From: JAENVT01 sp031430695
GTDB lineage: Bacteria > Actinomycetota > Acidimicrobiia > Acidimicrobiales > Ilumatobacteraceae
Direction: 5' to 3'
DNA: 34,457 nt
Assembly: GCA_031430695.1 (NCBI GenBank)
Contig: JANPBZ010000033.1
Span: 1 to 34,457, forward strand
Position numbers and translations under genes: made by a program. The notes beneath the pieces are model-generated. The model was not told the origin of the DNA. It ran no database searches and saw only the letters and a list, made by a program, of their open reading frames with translations. Numbering within the stretch: the stretch's first letter is position 1; every line of letters starts with the position of its first letter. Of this stretch, positions 7,915 to 16,325 are shown one piece after another.

Positions 7915-9072
7915 GTGATCGGGCGGCTGGCGCGGATGTCGTCGTGGAGTGCGGTGGCTTGCATGGCGACCACCGTTGTTGTTGCAGCGACTGCGATCAC
8001 TCAACCGGTGATCGACTCAGCGGCTCTGCCCGCCAAGCGATTGGCACCGCCTCTGCGCTCGTTCAGCTTGATCGCCACGGGCGACATACTGACGGAGAGC
8101 CCGGTCAACTTCAACGCCGCGCTCGCCGCTGGACCCGGCGAGCGCTTCGACTACGCCCCGCTGTTCGCACCGATCACCGAGATGATCGCCTCCGCCGACA
8201 TCTCGATCTGCCACATGGAGATGCCGATCGGTGGTCCGGGTGAGCGACCCGGCGTGTACGGACGGTCTCCGTTCGGAGGCAACCTGATTCTCGCCCCGCA
8301 CGAAATCGCTTCGGGGTTGCAGCGAGCTGGATTCGATCGGTGCAGTACGGCATCGAATCACAGCTACGACCTTGGCGGGTCGGGTATCGCATCCACGCTG
8401 GCGGCTCTTGATTCCGTCGGCATGACACACGTCGGCACGGCCCGATCACAATCGGAATCGGACGGAGCGATCGTCACGGTCAATGGAGTTCGCCTGGCCC
8501 ACCTCTCCTACACGCGGTACTCGAACACCGTGTTGCCGTCCGACCCATGGCGCGTCAACTTCGCCGCCACGCCGGCTCGGGTGGCTTCCGATGTGACCGC
8601 AGCCCGCGCCGCTGGAGCCGAGGTGGTGGTCGTCAGCCTGCACCTGTCCAAGGAATTGTCGCCCACGCCCGCACCCGATGATCGCCAGTTCGTGGCCGAT
8701 CTCACGGCGCTCAGTCGCATCGACCTGATCGTCGAACACGGACCGCATGTGATCCAACCCGTCGAGCGGGTCAACGGTACGTGGGTGTATTGGAGCATCG
8801 GCAACTTCATCTCGGGCATGGGGATACCCAGCGTCGGCAGGTACGCCGATCTGCGCACACTCGATGGATTGGCCGCCACCGCGCGCTTCACCGAGACGGC
8901 GCCCGGCACGTTCACGGTCGAGCCGTGGCCCGTACTGCTCTGCGTCGAGCCCTTCACGCGAAGGGTTTACGCGCCAATCGACGCGCTCGGGGGTCAACTC
9001 TCGCCGCTGATCAGGTCGGAGTTAGAAGCCTGCCTTCGTCGGTCGACACCGGTGGTGCCCGACGTTCATTGA
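7915..9072 (+). CDS. CapA-like secreted metallophosphatase-fold protein
   Basis: This 385-residue protein has a signal peptide or N-terminal anchor (about residues 8-40) followed by the PGA_cap/CapA domain of the calcineurin-like phosphoesterase superfamily. Visible motifs are SLIATGDILTE (metal-binding Asp), ASNHSYDLGGSGIASTL (Asn-His pair), VVVSLHLSKE (normally HWG or similar), and EHGPHVIQPVE followed by YWSIGNFISG. CapA proteins act in poly-gamma-glutamate handling, and many relatives are uncharacterised envelope enzymes. No capB or capC is nearby, so a polyglutamate role cannot be assumed. The GTG start at 7915 is 24 bp after the lipoprotein stop; ATG 7936 is possible but shortens the signal peptide. 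The pair is probably one transcript. Confidence 0.8.
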   Translation: MIGRLARMSSWSAVACMATTVVVAATAITQPVIDSAALPAKRLAPPLRSFSLIATGDILTESPVNFNAALAAGPGERFDYAPLFAPITEMIASADISICHMEMPIGGPGERPGVYGRSPFGGNLILAPHEIASGLQRAGFDRCSTASNHSYDLGGSGIASTLAALDSVGMTHVGTARSQSESDGAIVTVNGVRLAHLSYTRYSNTVLPSDPWRVNFAATPARVASDVTAARAAGAEVVVVSLHLSKELSPTPAPDDRQFVADLTALSRIDLIVEHGPHVIQPVERVNGTWVYWSIGNFISGMGIPSVGRYADLRTLDGLAATARFTETAPGTFTVEPWPVLLCVEPFTRRVYAPIDALGGQLSPLIRSELEACLRRSTPVVPDVH

Positions 9073-9203
9073 TCAGTCTGACGTCGTGTCGTCACCGCGT
9101 AGCGAGCCAGCACGGTGTAGACCAACGGCCCCGCCAGCAACGTGTCGAGCAGGTCGACATCGACATCGGCGGGGAGGTCAGCAGTAGCGTTCGGCAAGGA
9201 GGA
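9066..9203 (-). pseudogene. C-terminal remnant of a TetR-family regulator
   Basis: Read on the minus strand, this stretch encodes ADLPADVDVDLLDTLLAG followed by PLVYTVLARYAV and a stop at 9066-9068. This is the typical C-terminal ligand-domain ending of TetR/AcrR proteins, where xDVDxxLxxDLLxGPLxYRLL is a recurrent pattern. No DNA-binding domain follows upstream: beyond about 9185 the frame runs antisense into the MFS gene with no TetR similarity. In a usual arrangement the repressor is divergent from the exporter, so a deletion appears to have removed the TetR N-terminus and the shared promoter region, leaving this tail beside the exporter's ribosome site. It overlaps the end of the CapA-like gene by seven bases. 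The identification rests on pattern recognition only. Confidence 0.6.
9196..9202 (+). promoter_or_regulatory. Ribosome binding site AAGGAGG of the MFS gene
   Basis: A full AAGGAGG lies five bases before ATG 9208 and fixes that start over upstream in-frame codons. Only a few bases separate it from the TetR-like remnant. Confidence 0.75.
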
Positions 9204-9207
9204 ATGC

Positions 9208-10809
9208 ATGAGCACTACCCAACAGCCAGGCTCTGACACGGCGCCGGTCGACATCGATCCCGCCGTATTTGCACGTCGCTGGAAGATCCTGGCAGTGCTG
9301 TGCACCAGCTTGATGGTCGTCATCGTCGGCAACACCGCACTCAACGTCGCCCTGCCCACGCTGGCCCGCGAACTCAATGCGTCGATCTCGGCCCAACAGT
9401 GGATGGTCGACTCGTACGGGCTCGTATTCGCCGGGCTGCTGCTGACCGCTGGCACCATCGGCGATCGCTACGGACGCAAGGGCACACTGCAGGCGGGACT
9501 CGTCGTGTTCTTGGGCGGCTCGCTGTTCGCCGCGTTCTCGCACAGTGCATCGTCCATCGTCATCGGGCGAGCAGTCATGGGTGTCGGTGCCGCGTTCGTC
9601 ATGCCCGCCACCTTGTCGATCCTGACCAACGTGTTCCCTCCGCACGAGCGGGGCAAGGCAATTGCGGTGTGGGCCGGTATCTCGGGCGGAGGCGCTGCCA
9701 TCGGCCCGGTCGCCAGCGGGTTCCTGCTCGAACACTTCTCGTGGGGTTCTGTGTTCTTGGTCAATGTGCCGATCATTGCTGGGGCCCTCGCAGCCGGGTA
9801 CATCCTGCTTCCGAAATCTCGTGATCCGCGTCCCGAAGCACTCGACCCGGTCGGTGCACTCCTGTCGATCGCCGGCCTGGGATCACTCGTCTACGCGATC
9901 ATCGAGGCGCCGCATCGCGGCTGGGCCAGCAGCCAGAGCCTGTTGTGGTTTGTTGTCGCAGCAGTGCTGATGGCCGCGTTCTTGATGTGGGAACTACGCA
10001 ACACGGCACCGATGTTGAACCTGCGCTACTTCCTCGACTCCAGATTCGGCGTGGCCGCAGGTGTCATCACGCTCGTCTTCTTCGCCATGTTCGGATTCTT
10101 CTTCCTGTTGACGCAGTACTTCCAGCTCGTGTTGGGCTACGGCACGTTGGAGGCCGGCGTCAAGCAACTTCCGTTTGCTGCGGTGATGATGGTGATCGCA
10201 CCCCAATCGCCGCGCTTCGCCGCACGCTTCGGAGCCAATGTTGCAGTCGCCATCGGTCTGACCGGCGTGTCGGCAGGAATGTTCCTGTTCACGATCGCCC
10301 GCACCGATACGCCGTACATCCAGATCGTGCCAGTGGTGATGGTGATGGCCGCAGGCATGGCGATGTGCATTCCTACGATGACCGGTTCGATCATGTCGGC
10401 GGTCCCGCTCGGCAAGGCCGGCGTCGGCTCGGCGATGAACGACACGACTCGCGAACTCGGCGGTGCACTTGGCGTCGCCGTGCTCGGCAGTCTGGTCGCG
10501 TCTCGCTACGACGCCAGGCTGTCGCCTGCCCTCGAATTACTGCCAGCCTCGCTGCAGGGCAAGGCCGAGGAAAGTCTCGCCGGCGCCCTGCACGTCGGGG
10601 CCGATGTCGGCGGTTCCGCTGGCACGCAGGTTGCGTCCATCGCCCGCGAAGCGTTCGTGTCGGGCGTGCATCTGGCGGCGATCATCGCCGGCTGCGTCGC
10701 CCTGCTGGCTGCGGCCATCGTCTATCGCCAGCTTCCGTCCGGCAACCCTCACTCCACCGGTGCCGCCACGGTCGGCCGAGACTCACCAGAGCTCGTCGCC
10801 GACCTCTGA
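9208..10809 (+). CDS. MFS drug-exporter, DHA2 (14-span) family
   Basis: This 533-residue integral membrane protein fits the EmrB/QacA group of proton-coupled multidrug exporters. The N-terminal half shows LNVALPTLARELNAS after span 1, QWMVDSYGLVFAGLLLTAG, and motif A as GDRYGRKGTL. The motif-C-like segment AVWAGISGGGAAIGPVASGFL marks an antiporter. About 14 hydrophobic segments can be counted, and the last span precedes a short polar tail. Substrate is unknown; dyes, antibiotics or quaternary compounds are typical for the family. The usual divergent TetR repressor is reduced to a C-terminal scrap just upstream, so the gene may be expressed without its own repressor, possibly by read-through from the CapA-like gene. 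Confidence 0.88.
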   Translation: MSTTQQPGSDTAPVDIDPAVFARRWKILAVLCTSLMVVIVGNTALNVALPTLARELNASISAQQWMVDSYGLVFAGLLLTAGTIGDRYGRKGTLQAGLVVFLGGSLFAAFSHSASSIVIGRAVMGVGAAFVMPATLSILTNVFPPHERGKAIAVWAGISGGGAAIGPVASGFLLEHFSWGSVFLVNVPIIAGALAAGYILLPKSRDPRPEALDPVGALLSIAGLGSLVYAIIEAPHRGWASSQSLLWFVVAAVLMAAFLMWELRNTAPMLNLRYFLDSRFGVAAGVITLVFFAMFGFFFLLTQYFQLVLGYGTLEAGVKQLPFAAVMMVIAPQSPRFAARFGANVAVAIGLTGVSAGMFLFTIARTDTPYIQIVPVVMVMAAGMAMCIPTMTGSIMSAVPLGKAGVGSAMNDTTRELGGALGVAVLGSLVASRYDARLSPALELLPASLQGKAEESLAGALHVGADVGGSAGTQVASIAREAFVSGVHLAAIIAGCVALLAAAIVYRQLPSGNPHSTGAATVGRDSPELVADL

Positions 10810-10832
10810 CCCGTCCCGCGCTGATGACACTG

Positions 10833-11666
10833 TCATTCGGCGCGGTTCGCCTCGAGGCGTGCGGTCGCCTCATCGCGACGTTGCTGGGCGACCGCACGTT
10901 CTTCCTCGGCCAGCCGTAACGCATCTTCCGCGTCACGAACGGCTGCCTGCGCGGCAGCGACCCGGCGTTCGACAGTCGTCAACTGACGGGACGCCGCGGC
11001 CAGGTCCTGGCGCGACTGCCGGGCAATCTGAGCGCGCTCCGCGCGAGCGACCCGGTCTGGGGCCGGGTCGGCCGATCGTTCGGCCGGGGTGTCATCACTG
11101 CGAGGTTTCGACGCCTTCGCAGCGCGTCGCGCCCGGGGAATCTCGAGCCCTGCATCGTCCACGGTCGTGCCTGAATCGATCGGGCCCGTAAAGACGGCAA
11201 ACCCGAAGGTGTCGTCGGGTAGGTCGCGCAACGTGCCATTGATCCAGGTCTCGGCGAGGTTTGGGTGACGAGAGAGTTGGTCGATGATGTCGCGAATCTC
11301 CGCACGTCGTGACTCTGCCGCTGCAACCGATTTGGCCAGCGCCTTCACACCGCGATCGACCAGAGCCTCGAGCGCCTTGCGTCTGTGTTGGGCCGCTGCC
11401 GACAGGGCACCCGCCCCGGCTCCACCACCTTGGATCTCGGCGAGTTCAGTCGTCGCAGACACCAGGCTGTTGACAGCATTGGCGTCGTCGCCCGCTGAGA
11501 GCACGGCCCACAACGAAAGGTTGGGGCGTTTGAGGGCTTTGTAGAAGCTGGCGCTTGCTCGGTCACCTGCACCACGCGCCTGTTCGACCAGACGCGCGCG
11601 TTCGGCGACGTAGTTGTCGGGGGACTCCGTCAGCAGCAATCGGGCGTCGGGGGCGTGGTCGGGCAT
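10833..11666 (-). CDS. Actinobacterial coiled-coil protein of unknown function
   Basis: The 277-residue protein starts with YVAERARLVEQARGAGD and ALKRPNLSLWAVL, the pattern of a widespread but uncharacterised actinobacterial family (FVxxRxxLxxxLRAxGDxxxAxxVxxLRRPxxxAWxxN). The middle has an Ala-rich helical part and a short DDTFGFAVFTG segment. The last 90 residues (from about 190) are a charged Ala/Arg/Glu coiled coil. No signal peptide or membrane span is seen. ATG 11666 is used; GTG 11684 is in frame, and neither has a strong ribosome site. It is convergent with the MFS gene and 35 bp downstream of the SGNH hydrolase on the same strand. The family role is not known to me. Confidence 0.7.
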   Translation of the reverse strand: MPDHAPDARLLLTESPDNYVAERARLVEQARGAGDRASASFYKALKRPNLSLWAVLSAGDDANAVNSLVSATTELAEIQGGGAGAGALSAAAQHRRKALEALVDRGVKALAKSVAAAESRRAEIRDIIDQLSRHPNLAETWINGTLRDLPDDTFGFAVFTGPIDSGTTVDDAGLEIPRARRAAKASKPRSDDTPAERSADPAPDRVARAERAQIARQSRQDLAAASRQLTTVERRVAAAQAAVRDAEDALRLAEEERAVAQQRRDEATARLEANRAE

Positions 11667-11701
11667 GGGCCCGTAGATTCGCACATCATCACGCTGATGA
11701 T

Positions 11702-13564
11702 CTACGGCGCGAACGTTGCGACCTGATCGACGACCAGGTGTGACCTGACGTTCGATCGCACGCAGACGTTGCCGCCGGCATCGCCACCCACGGCGATGAG
11801 ATTCGCCGAGGCTTCCCGCGGGGCGGTGTTGATCAACGAGGTGAGCAGCGCCGATCCACACGGTCGAACCGTGACATAGCCCAGGCTGGCGGCATCGACA
11901 CCGATGACGTTGAGAACCGAGACACCGTTGACGTGCACGGGTGCGTCCGCAGCTGTGGGCTGACCGCCATTCAGTCGCGTGTCGAGCAGCCGCATCGGCG
12001 CCGTTGGTCGATATGCAAGTCCACCGCTTCCAGGCCCGAACCATCCGGCGACATCGACGACGATGTGTGAGGTACCGGTGAAGGTCCGAACGCAGATGGA
12101 TCCGTCGGCGCCGAGTCCCACGAGCACCGATGAGGCCGTCGACCGTAACGGTCGCGAGTTCACATTTGACGACAACGGTGGCGAGCCGCACGGGCCGGGG
12201 TAGGCCGTGAGCACCGTCGGAGTGGTTGGATCGGCGACGGTCAGGTTGAGCCACACACCGGTCGCATCGGCGGGTATGCCGCCCTGCCTGCGCATGGTCA
12301 GTTGTGTCTGGATCGGCGCGGCACGCACGCCGGTGATCTGGCCCAGCTGCACGGTGCCGCCCCGGGTATCGATCCATCGGGTCGGGGCCATCGGGTGGAA
12401 GCGATCGCCGTCAGGCGTGAACGCACCCATCACGTCGACAACGAGGTCGGTGGGGTTCGATGCGAAGACGCAGACCCGCCCGTCGACCAGTGGTGCGATC
12501 GCCAAGCCGGCAGTGGTGCGAGCGACTTCGTAGTTGATGTTCGACGTCGGAGGTCGCGCTCCGCAAGCAAAGACCGTCAGAAAGCCAGCGGCGCAACTGC
12601 CTGTCGCAGTCACGCTGAGCGTGGCCGCGACAGCATCGCTCGGCACGATCTGGCTGACATCAATCGAGACCGTGCGGCCGGCACCGAGCATTCCCGACGC
12701 TCCGCCGAGCAACGGGTCGCGAGTATCGAGGACACGTCGTGGCGCGAGCGGGACGAAGCCGGACGGCTCGCTGGCAACGGTCGCGGTTACGGCTCCACTG
12801 TCAGGCGTCCCGGTCAGCGCATTGGCCGTGCGACACCGTCCGATGGGCTGCATGTCGAGTGCATCTTTGATGAACGTAACCAGGCCAATCGCGCCGGCCA
12901 TGCTGAGATGGATGCCATCGCCGGCAAACCAGCTCGGCTGATTCGCAGTGAATCCGTCCCAATCGACGACGCGCAGCGAGCTGTGTCGCTGAGCTGCTGC
13001 GGCCAGCTCGCTGTTGTGACTCTGGTACAGGTTCCTGGCCGGAAGGCCCCCCGGCAAGACGTAGGCCGTGTTCGTTCGATAGGTCAGCCAGAGCACTCGG
13101 GCCACACCCTGGGCCTCGGCCTCGGCCATCACCAGATCCACGGCGTTGGCGATCGACGAGTCGTCGTAACCGGCCATCACGACCATTGCCTCGCCGAGCC
13201 GACCGTTCAGCGTGTTCTTCATGAGCGGCAGCACGCTCATCGGGGCGTAGCCGAATCGCCCGCGGCAGCTGGCGTTGACGATGCGTCGACAGCTTTCGGC
13301 GTCGAACGTCAGCCGGTACGAGTTACCGACGATGTCGCGCGGGTCGTTGCCGGTGCTCGAGTTCCAGGCCATGCCCGCCATCGTCGAATCGCCGATCAGC
13401 GACACGGGTGGCGCATCGGCCGGGGGAGTCGCGGCAAAGGCGATGTGGCTCGAGTTGATGACGGGCAGCGAGGCCGCGAACATCGCCGAAGCTACTGCTA
13501 CGCGAACCGTCCACCGCCTCGGAAGGCGAGGCGACGACTCAGACATTGTTGCTGTGGTACCCAT
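11702..13564 (-). CDS. Secreted SGNH-type hydrolase with three surface repeats
   Basis: The 620-residue product has a signal peptide (to about residue 45, AFAA) and an SGNH/GDSL-like domain with SLIGDST at about 56-61 (nucleophile Ser60) and DGIHLS with D216 and H219 of the triad; the usual block III Asn appears as Asp in GYDDS. Three repeats of about 115 residues follow from about 270 to the end. Each opens with [FY]xPxAPxRxxDTR and closes with a VCV...LVVDVxGxF-like segment; the last ends LVVDQVATFAP. This repeat is common on secreted proteins of Acidimicrobiia and other actinobacteria and is presumed to form a surface or carbohydrate-binding unit. ATG 13564 has GGAG four bases upstream. 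Substrate unknown; an esterase or acyl-hydrolase on envelope polymers is plausible. Confidence 0.8.
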   Translation of the reverse strand: MGTTATMSESSPRLPRRWTVRVAVASAMFAASLPVINSSHIAFAATPPADAPPVSLIGDSTMAGMAWNSSTGNDPRDIVGNSYRLTFDAESCRRIVNASCRGRFGYAPMSVLPLMKNTLNGRLGEAMVVMAGYDDSSIANAVDLVMAEAEAQGVARVLWLTYRTNTAYVLPGGLPARNLYQSHNSELAAAAQRHSSLRVVDWDGFTANQPSWFAGDGIHLSMAGAIGLVTFIKDALDMQPIGRCRTANALTGTPDSGAVTATVASEPSGFVPLAPRRVLDTRDPLLGGASGMLGAGRTVSIDVSQIVPSDAVAATLSVTATGSCAAGFLTVFACGARPPTSNINYEVARTTAGLAIAPLVDGRVCVFASNPTDLVVDVMGAFTPDGDRFHPMAPTRWIDTRGGTVQLGQITGVRAAPIQTQLTMRRQGGIPADATGVWLNLTVADPTTPTVLTAYPGPCGSPPLSSNVNSRPLRSTASSVLVGLGADGSICVRTFTGTSHIVVDVAGWFGPGSGGLAYRPTAPMRLLDTRLNGGQPTAADAPVHVNGVSVLNVIGVDAASLGYVTVRPCGSALLTSLINTAPREASANLIAVGGDAGGNVCVRSNVRSHLVVDQVATFAP

Positions 13565-13621
13565 CGAGCTCCATCTCGAACCATCGCCGCCAAGAAGGTA
13601 TCGGACGAGAACCGGTGGAAA

Positions 13622-13975
13622 TCAAGTCGGATTCGTCGGGTACCACTGGTCCCCGTCCCGCCAGTCGCAGGTGAGCTCGCCTGTGACGTCGAGTATTTCG
13701 GCACTGGGTAGGACATAGATCCAGCCGTCCTCATCAGCTGTTCTGACGATTCCGTTTGGGGTCAGAGCCGACGTTGGGCCAAGCCATTTGATCCACCCTC
13801 GATGTTCGTACAAGCTGATCGCATCCTCGCTGGCGCCGAGCGCTCCGATGACGTAGGCGGCGGTGCGATTCGGGAAGCGATGCTCGCCTTCTACGTTCGT
13901 GGCGGATCTCGCTGGAACTGAAGCCCGCTTGGGCCAGAAGGTTTGAAGCTCAACGCGGAGGGGTATTTGGGAGGC
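13622..13975 (-). CDS. Doubtful gene or gene fragment without a clear start
   Basis: The end of this frame reads like protein, with segments such as LYEHRGWIKWLGP, DEDGWIYVLPSAEILDV and CDWRDGDQWYP. No ATG or GTG occurs in frame within it; a TTG at 13813 (63 residues) with GAGG ten bases upstream is the only reasonable start, or the frame continues into the antisense of the DUF6131 gene. Codon choice is unusual for the window (ATA, AGA, CTA, ACA appear), unlike its GC-biased neighbours. It could be a recently acquired small gene, a 5'-truncated remnant, or non-coding. It lies 57 bp upstream of the SGNH hydrolase on the same strand. No family recognised. Confidence 0.3.
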   Translation of the reverse strand, partial: ASQIPLRVELQTFWPKRASVPARSATNVEGEHRFPNRTAAYVIGALGASEDAISLYEHRGWIKWLGPTSALTPNGIVRTADEDGWIYVLPSAEILDVTGELTCDWRDGDQWYPTNPT

Positions 13976-14131
13976 ATGATTCTTCTCGGTCTCGTTCTTC
14001 TGCTCCTCGGTCTTGTTCTCCAGATCGGCATGCTCTGGTCGGTCGGCGTCATCGTGTTGATCGTCGGTTGCGTGCTGATGTTGCTCGGCCGCAGTGGCCG
14101 CCCCGTCCGCGGTCGAGCCCACTACTGGTGA
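13976..14131 (+). CDS. DUF6131 family small membrane protein
   Basis: This 51-residue peptide is almost all membrane: MILLGLVLLLLGLVL and GVIVLIVGCVLMLLG form two spans, followed by the hallmark tail GRSGRPVRGRAHYW. The family pattern MI.LG...L..G.....LW..G...L..G..L.LLG..GR.V.GR.HYW is common in actinobacteria, and its function is unknown. ATG 13976 gives the family's usual N-terminus, but GGGAGG is only one base away; an in-frame TTG at 13967 has GGAG at a better distance (six bases). It is convergent with the DUF4188 gene 26 bp further on. Confidence 0.75.
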   Translation: MILLGLVLLLLGLVLQIGMLWSVGVIVLIVGCVLMLLGRSGRPVRGRAHYW

Positions 14132-14157
14132 CCGTGTTGCCGGGCGCTTTGGGCGCT

Positions 14158-14643
14158 CTAGCTCGAACCCTTGGTGGCTGCTTTCAGCCGTTGGCGGGCA
14201 CCGATTGATTCGGCGACCGGCACGAGCCTGCTGGCCTTGCCCAAACCGCGTGGCGGCATGTTGCCGTAGATCGCCTCATACTCGCCGTCGCGCACGAGGT
14301 AGGTCTCGTGCCAGATCCCGGTTCGGCCATCCTTGCCCACGCGCTTCCAGAAGTTTCGCCAGGCGTCGAGATGCGGATCGTCAGCGTCCTTGGCGAACGC
14401 CTCGAGTTGTTCGAACGATCGCCAGTACTGCACATTGGCAAACCCCAACGTCTGGTACCCCAACAGTCCCTTCTCGGGGTGCTCGGTGAGGTACTTCAGC
14501 ATGTGGTTCATCCCTCGTCGCCCGCCAAGATCGGCGATCGCCCGGAAGGCCTGCCACTTCGTGTTGATCCGGGCACCGATGATGAAGACCACGAAGTCAC
14601 CCTCGATTTCGGCGGTCCAGCGTCCCTGTTTGATCTCGGCCAT
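14158..14643 (-). CDS. DUF4188 domain protein (dimeric alpha-beta barrel, monooxygenase-like)
   Basis: The 161-residue protein matches the DUF4188 pattern: an N-terminal FVVFIIGARINTKWQAFRA strand-helix, a central LGYQTLGFANVQYWRSFEQLEAFA, and DADDPHLDAWRNFWKRVG with GIWHETYLV. These are arranged like antibiotic-biosynthesis monooxygenase (ABM) folds and related to phenylacetaldoxime-dehydratase-like proteins. The reaction is unknown. A full AGGAGG box four bases before ATG 14643 favours it over the overlapping GTG at 14646. No signal peptide is seen. It is divergent from the ThDP enzyme gene across about 60 bp, which must carry both promoters. Confidence 0.8.
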   Translation of the reverse strand: MAEIKQGRWTAEIEGDFVVFIIGARINTKWQAFRAIADLGGRRGMNHMLKYLTEHPEKGLLGYQTLGFANVQYWRSFEQLEAFAKDADDPHLDAWRNFWKRVGKDGRTGIWHETYLVRDGEYEAIYGNMPPRGLGKASRLVPVAESIGARQRLKAATKGSS

Positions 14644-14647
14644 CACT

Positions 14648-14653
14648 CCTCCT
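14648..14653 (-). promoter_or_regulatory. Ribosome binding site AGGAGG of the DUF4188 gene
   Basis: AGGAGG on the minus strand, four bases before ATG 14643; the overlapping GTG at 14646 would leave only one base. Confidence 0.65.
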
Positions 14654-14706
14654 TTGCTCGGGAAAGCATCGCACGCGTGGAGCGGGTCGAATAACGTCCG
14701 AGGCGC

Positions 14707-16281
14707 ATGAGCGACGGGTTGGCGACGATCTTGGCGGAAGGTGTGCGCGACCGCGGAGCCGACGTCGTGTTCGGATTTCCCGGTGGTGGACCGAACCTCG
14801 AAGTCGTTGGCGCAGTCGGTGCCGCAGGGCTTCGATTCGTGCTAGCCCACGGTGAGACGACCGCGTGCATCATGGCCGGAACGTACGGCTTGTTGACCGG
14901 CCGCCCTGCGCTTGCCATCGCCACCCGCGGCCCCGGCGCCGCGAGCGCGGTCAACGGCGCGGCACAAGCAACGCTCGACCGCTTTCCGCTCCTCGTCGTC
15001 ACAGATTGCGTGCCCAGCGCCGACAGGGATCGATTTGCACATCAGCGGTTCGATCAGCTGCAACTCTTTGCCCCCGTCACGAAGTGGAGCGGTCGGCTGG
15101 CCAACTCGCCGCACGCGGTTGAGACGGTGTGCGCGGCACTCGACCTCGCCGGAGCGCGCCCTGCTGGTGCAGTCCACCTCGACTACGACCCGACCGGCCA
15201 AGCGATGGTCGTGCCCAAGCCTTCCGTACCCACTCGGTCTACCGACGACGTCATCCGGCAGGCAGCCGATTTGGTTCGGGCTGCGGCGAAGCCCGTGGTG
15301 ATCGTGGGGTTGGAGGCACACGCATCCGCACGCGCGGTGCAAACCGCGGTCGAACGGCTCGGGGGCCCAGCACTGACGACGTATCAAGCCATCGGTGTCA
15401 TTCCCGAGGGCCATCCGCAGCTCGCAGGCCTGTTCACCAGTGGCGTCATCGAGGCACCGCTGCTGTTTGCGGCCGACCTGATCCTGACGATCGGTTTCGA
15501 CCAGGTCGAACCGATGCCGACGGCATGGCGGTACGACGTGCCCGTGGTCGCAATCTCCGAACGTCCCGCGTGTGCCACGCTCGCGCCTCTCACTGTCGAG
15601 GTGATCGGTTCCCTGGCACCCATGCTCGACCACGTCGTGACAACTGCTTGCAGCGGCTGGGTTCCCGACTCGGGAGCCCGCGCTCTGGCCGAGGCACGCG
15701 CCGCACTGTCCGGCACGAGCCGCGGCAACTTCGGACCGCTCGAACTAGCAGCAGCGGTAGCCGCTGCAACTCCTGCACAGGCGATTGCAACGGTCGATGC
15801 CGGAGCACACTTCTTGGCGATCATGCCCTTCTGGCCGGCGACCGAGCCGCTGCAACTGTTGATATCGAACGGGCTGGCCACGATGGGCTTCGCGCTGCCC
15901 GCGGCCATCGCGGCAGCGTTGGCCAGGCCGGGTCGCCCAGTCGTGTGCATGGTGGGCGATGGTGGTTTGGCGATGACGCTGGCCGAGCTGGAAACACTGG
16001 CACGGTTGCAGCTGCCCGTGACGGTGGTTGTGTTCGACGACGCCGCGTTGAGCCTGATCGAGGTCAAGCAGAAGGCGGGTCAGGGCGGTGGTGCCGCCGT
16101 GCGGTTCGCGCCTGTCGACTACGCCCAGGTCGCGGTGGCGATGGGTCTCGACGCCGCAGTCGTGACGACGTCCGCAGAGATCGCGGCGGTACTGGCCGAC
16201 GGTTGGGATCGGCCGCGCCTGATCGACGCTCGTATCGACCCGTCGTCGTACTCGCCGTTGATCGCCGCCACTCGCGGTTGA
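14707..16281 (+). CDS. Thiamine-diphosphate-dependent enzyme, acetolactate-synthase-like
   Basis: The 524-residue protein has the three-domain layout of the ThDP decarboxylase/acetolactate synthase superfamily. The N-terminal PYR domain has FGFPGGGPN and AHGETTACIMAGTYG, with the cofactor-activating Glu of HGE. A central domain (about 190-330) follows. The C-terminal PP domain has MVGDGGLAMTLAELETLAR and VVFDDAALSLIEVKQ. The metal-site 'GDG...NN' motif therefore ends in DD, a variant seen in ThDP proteins annotated only as 'acetolactate synthase large subunit-like'. No regulatory-subunit gene (ilvH) or other branched-chain gene is nearby, so a biosynthetic ilvB role is unlikely; a 2-oxoacid decarboxylase or carboligase is more plausible. 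Start ATG 14707 has GAGG three bases before it. Confidence 0.8.
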   Translation: MSDGLATILAEGVRDRGADVVFGFPGGGPNLEVVGAVGAAGLRFVLAHGETTACIMAGTYGLLTGRPALAIATRGPGAASAVNGAAQATLDRFPLLVVTDCVPSADRDRFAHQRFDQLQLFAPVTKWSGRLANSPHAVETVCAALDLAGARPAGAVHLDYDPTGQAMVVPKPSVPTRSTDDVIRQAADLVRAAAKPVVIVGLEAHASARAVQTAVERLGGPALTTYQAIGVIPEGHPQLAGLFTSGVIEAPLLFAADLILTIGFDQVEPMPTAWRYDVPVVAISERPACATLAPLTVEVIGSLAPMLDHVVTTACSGWVPDSGARALAEARAALSGTSRGNFGPLELAAAVAAATPAQAIATVDAGAHFLAIMPFWPATEPLQLLISNGLATMGFALPAAIAAALARPGRPVVCMVGDGGLAMTLAELETLARLQLPVTVVVFDDAALSLIEVKQKAGQGGGAAVRFAPVDYAQVAVAMGLDAAVVTTSAEIAAVLADGWDRPRLIDARIDPSSYSPLIAATRG

Positions 16282-16325
16282 GTCCGTAGCGCGGACGTGC
16301 ATGCGCTATCTGGAGTTGGTCCACG

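Noticed and set aside
12302..13711. 469-codon plus-strand frame opposite the SGNH hydrolase
   Set aside because: No family features; the minus strand encodes a signal peptide, GDS motif and repeats.
14707..16281. Assignment of the ThDP enzyme as IlvB
   Set aside because: No ilvH or ilvC nearby and a variant metal motif; only the superfamily can be supported.
15129..16289. 386-codon frame overlapping the ThDP enzyme in another frame
   Set aside because: Arg-rich shadow; the ThDP frame has all cofactor motifs.
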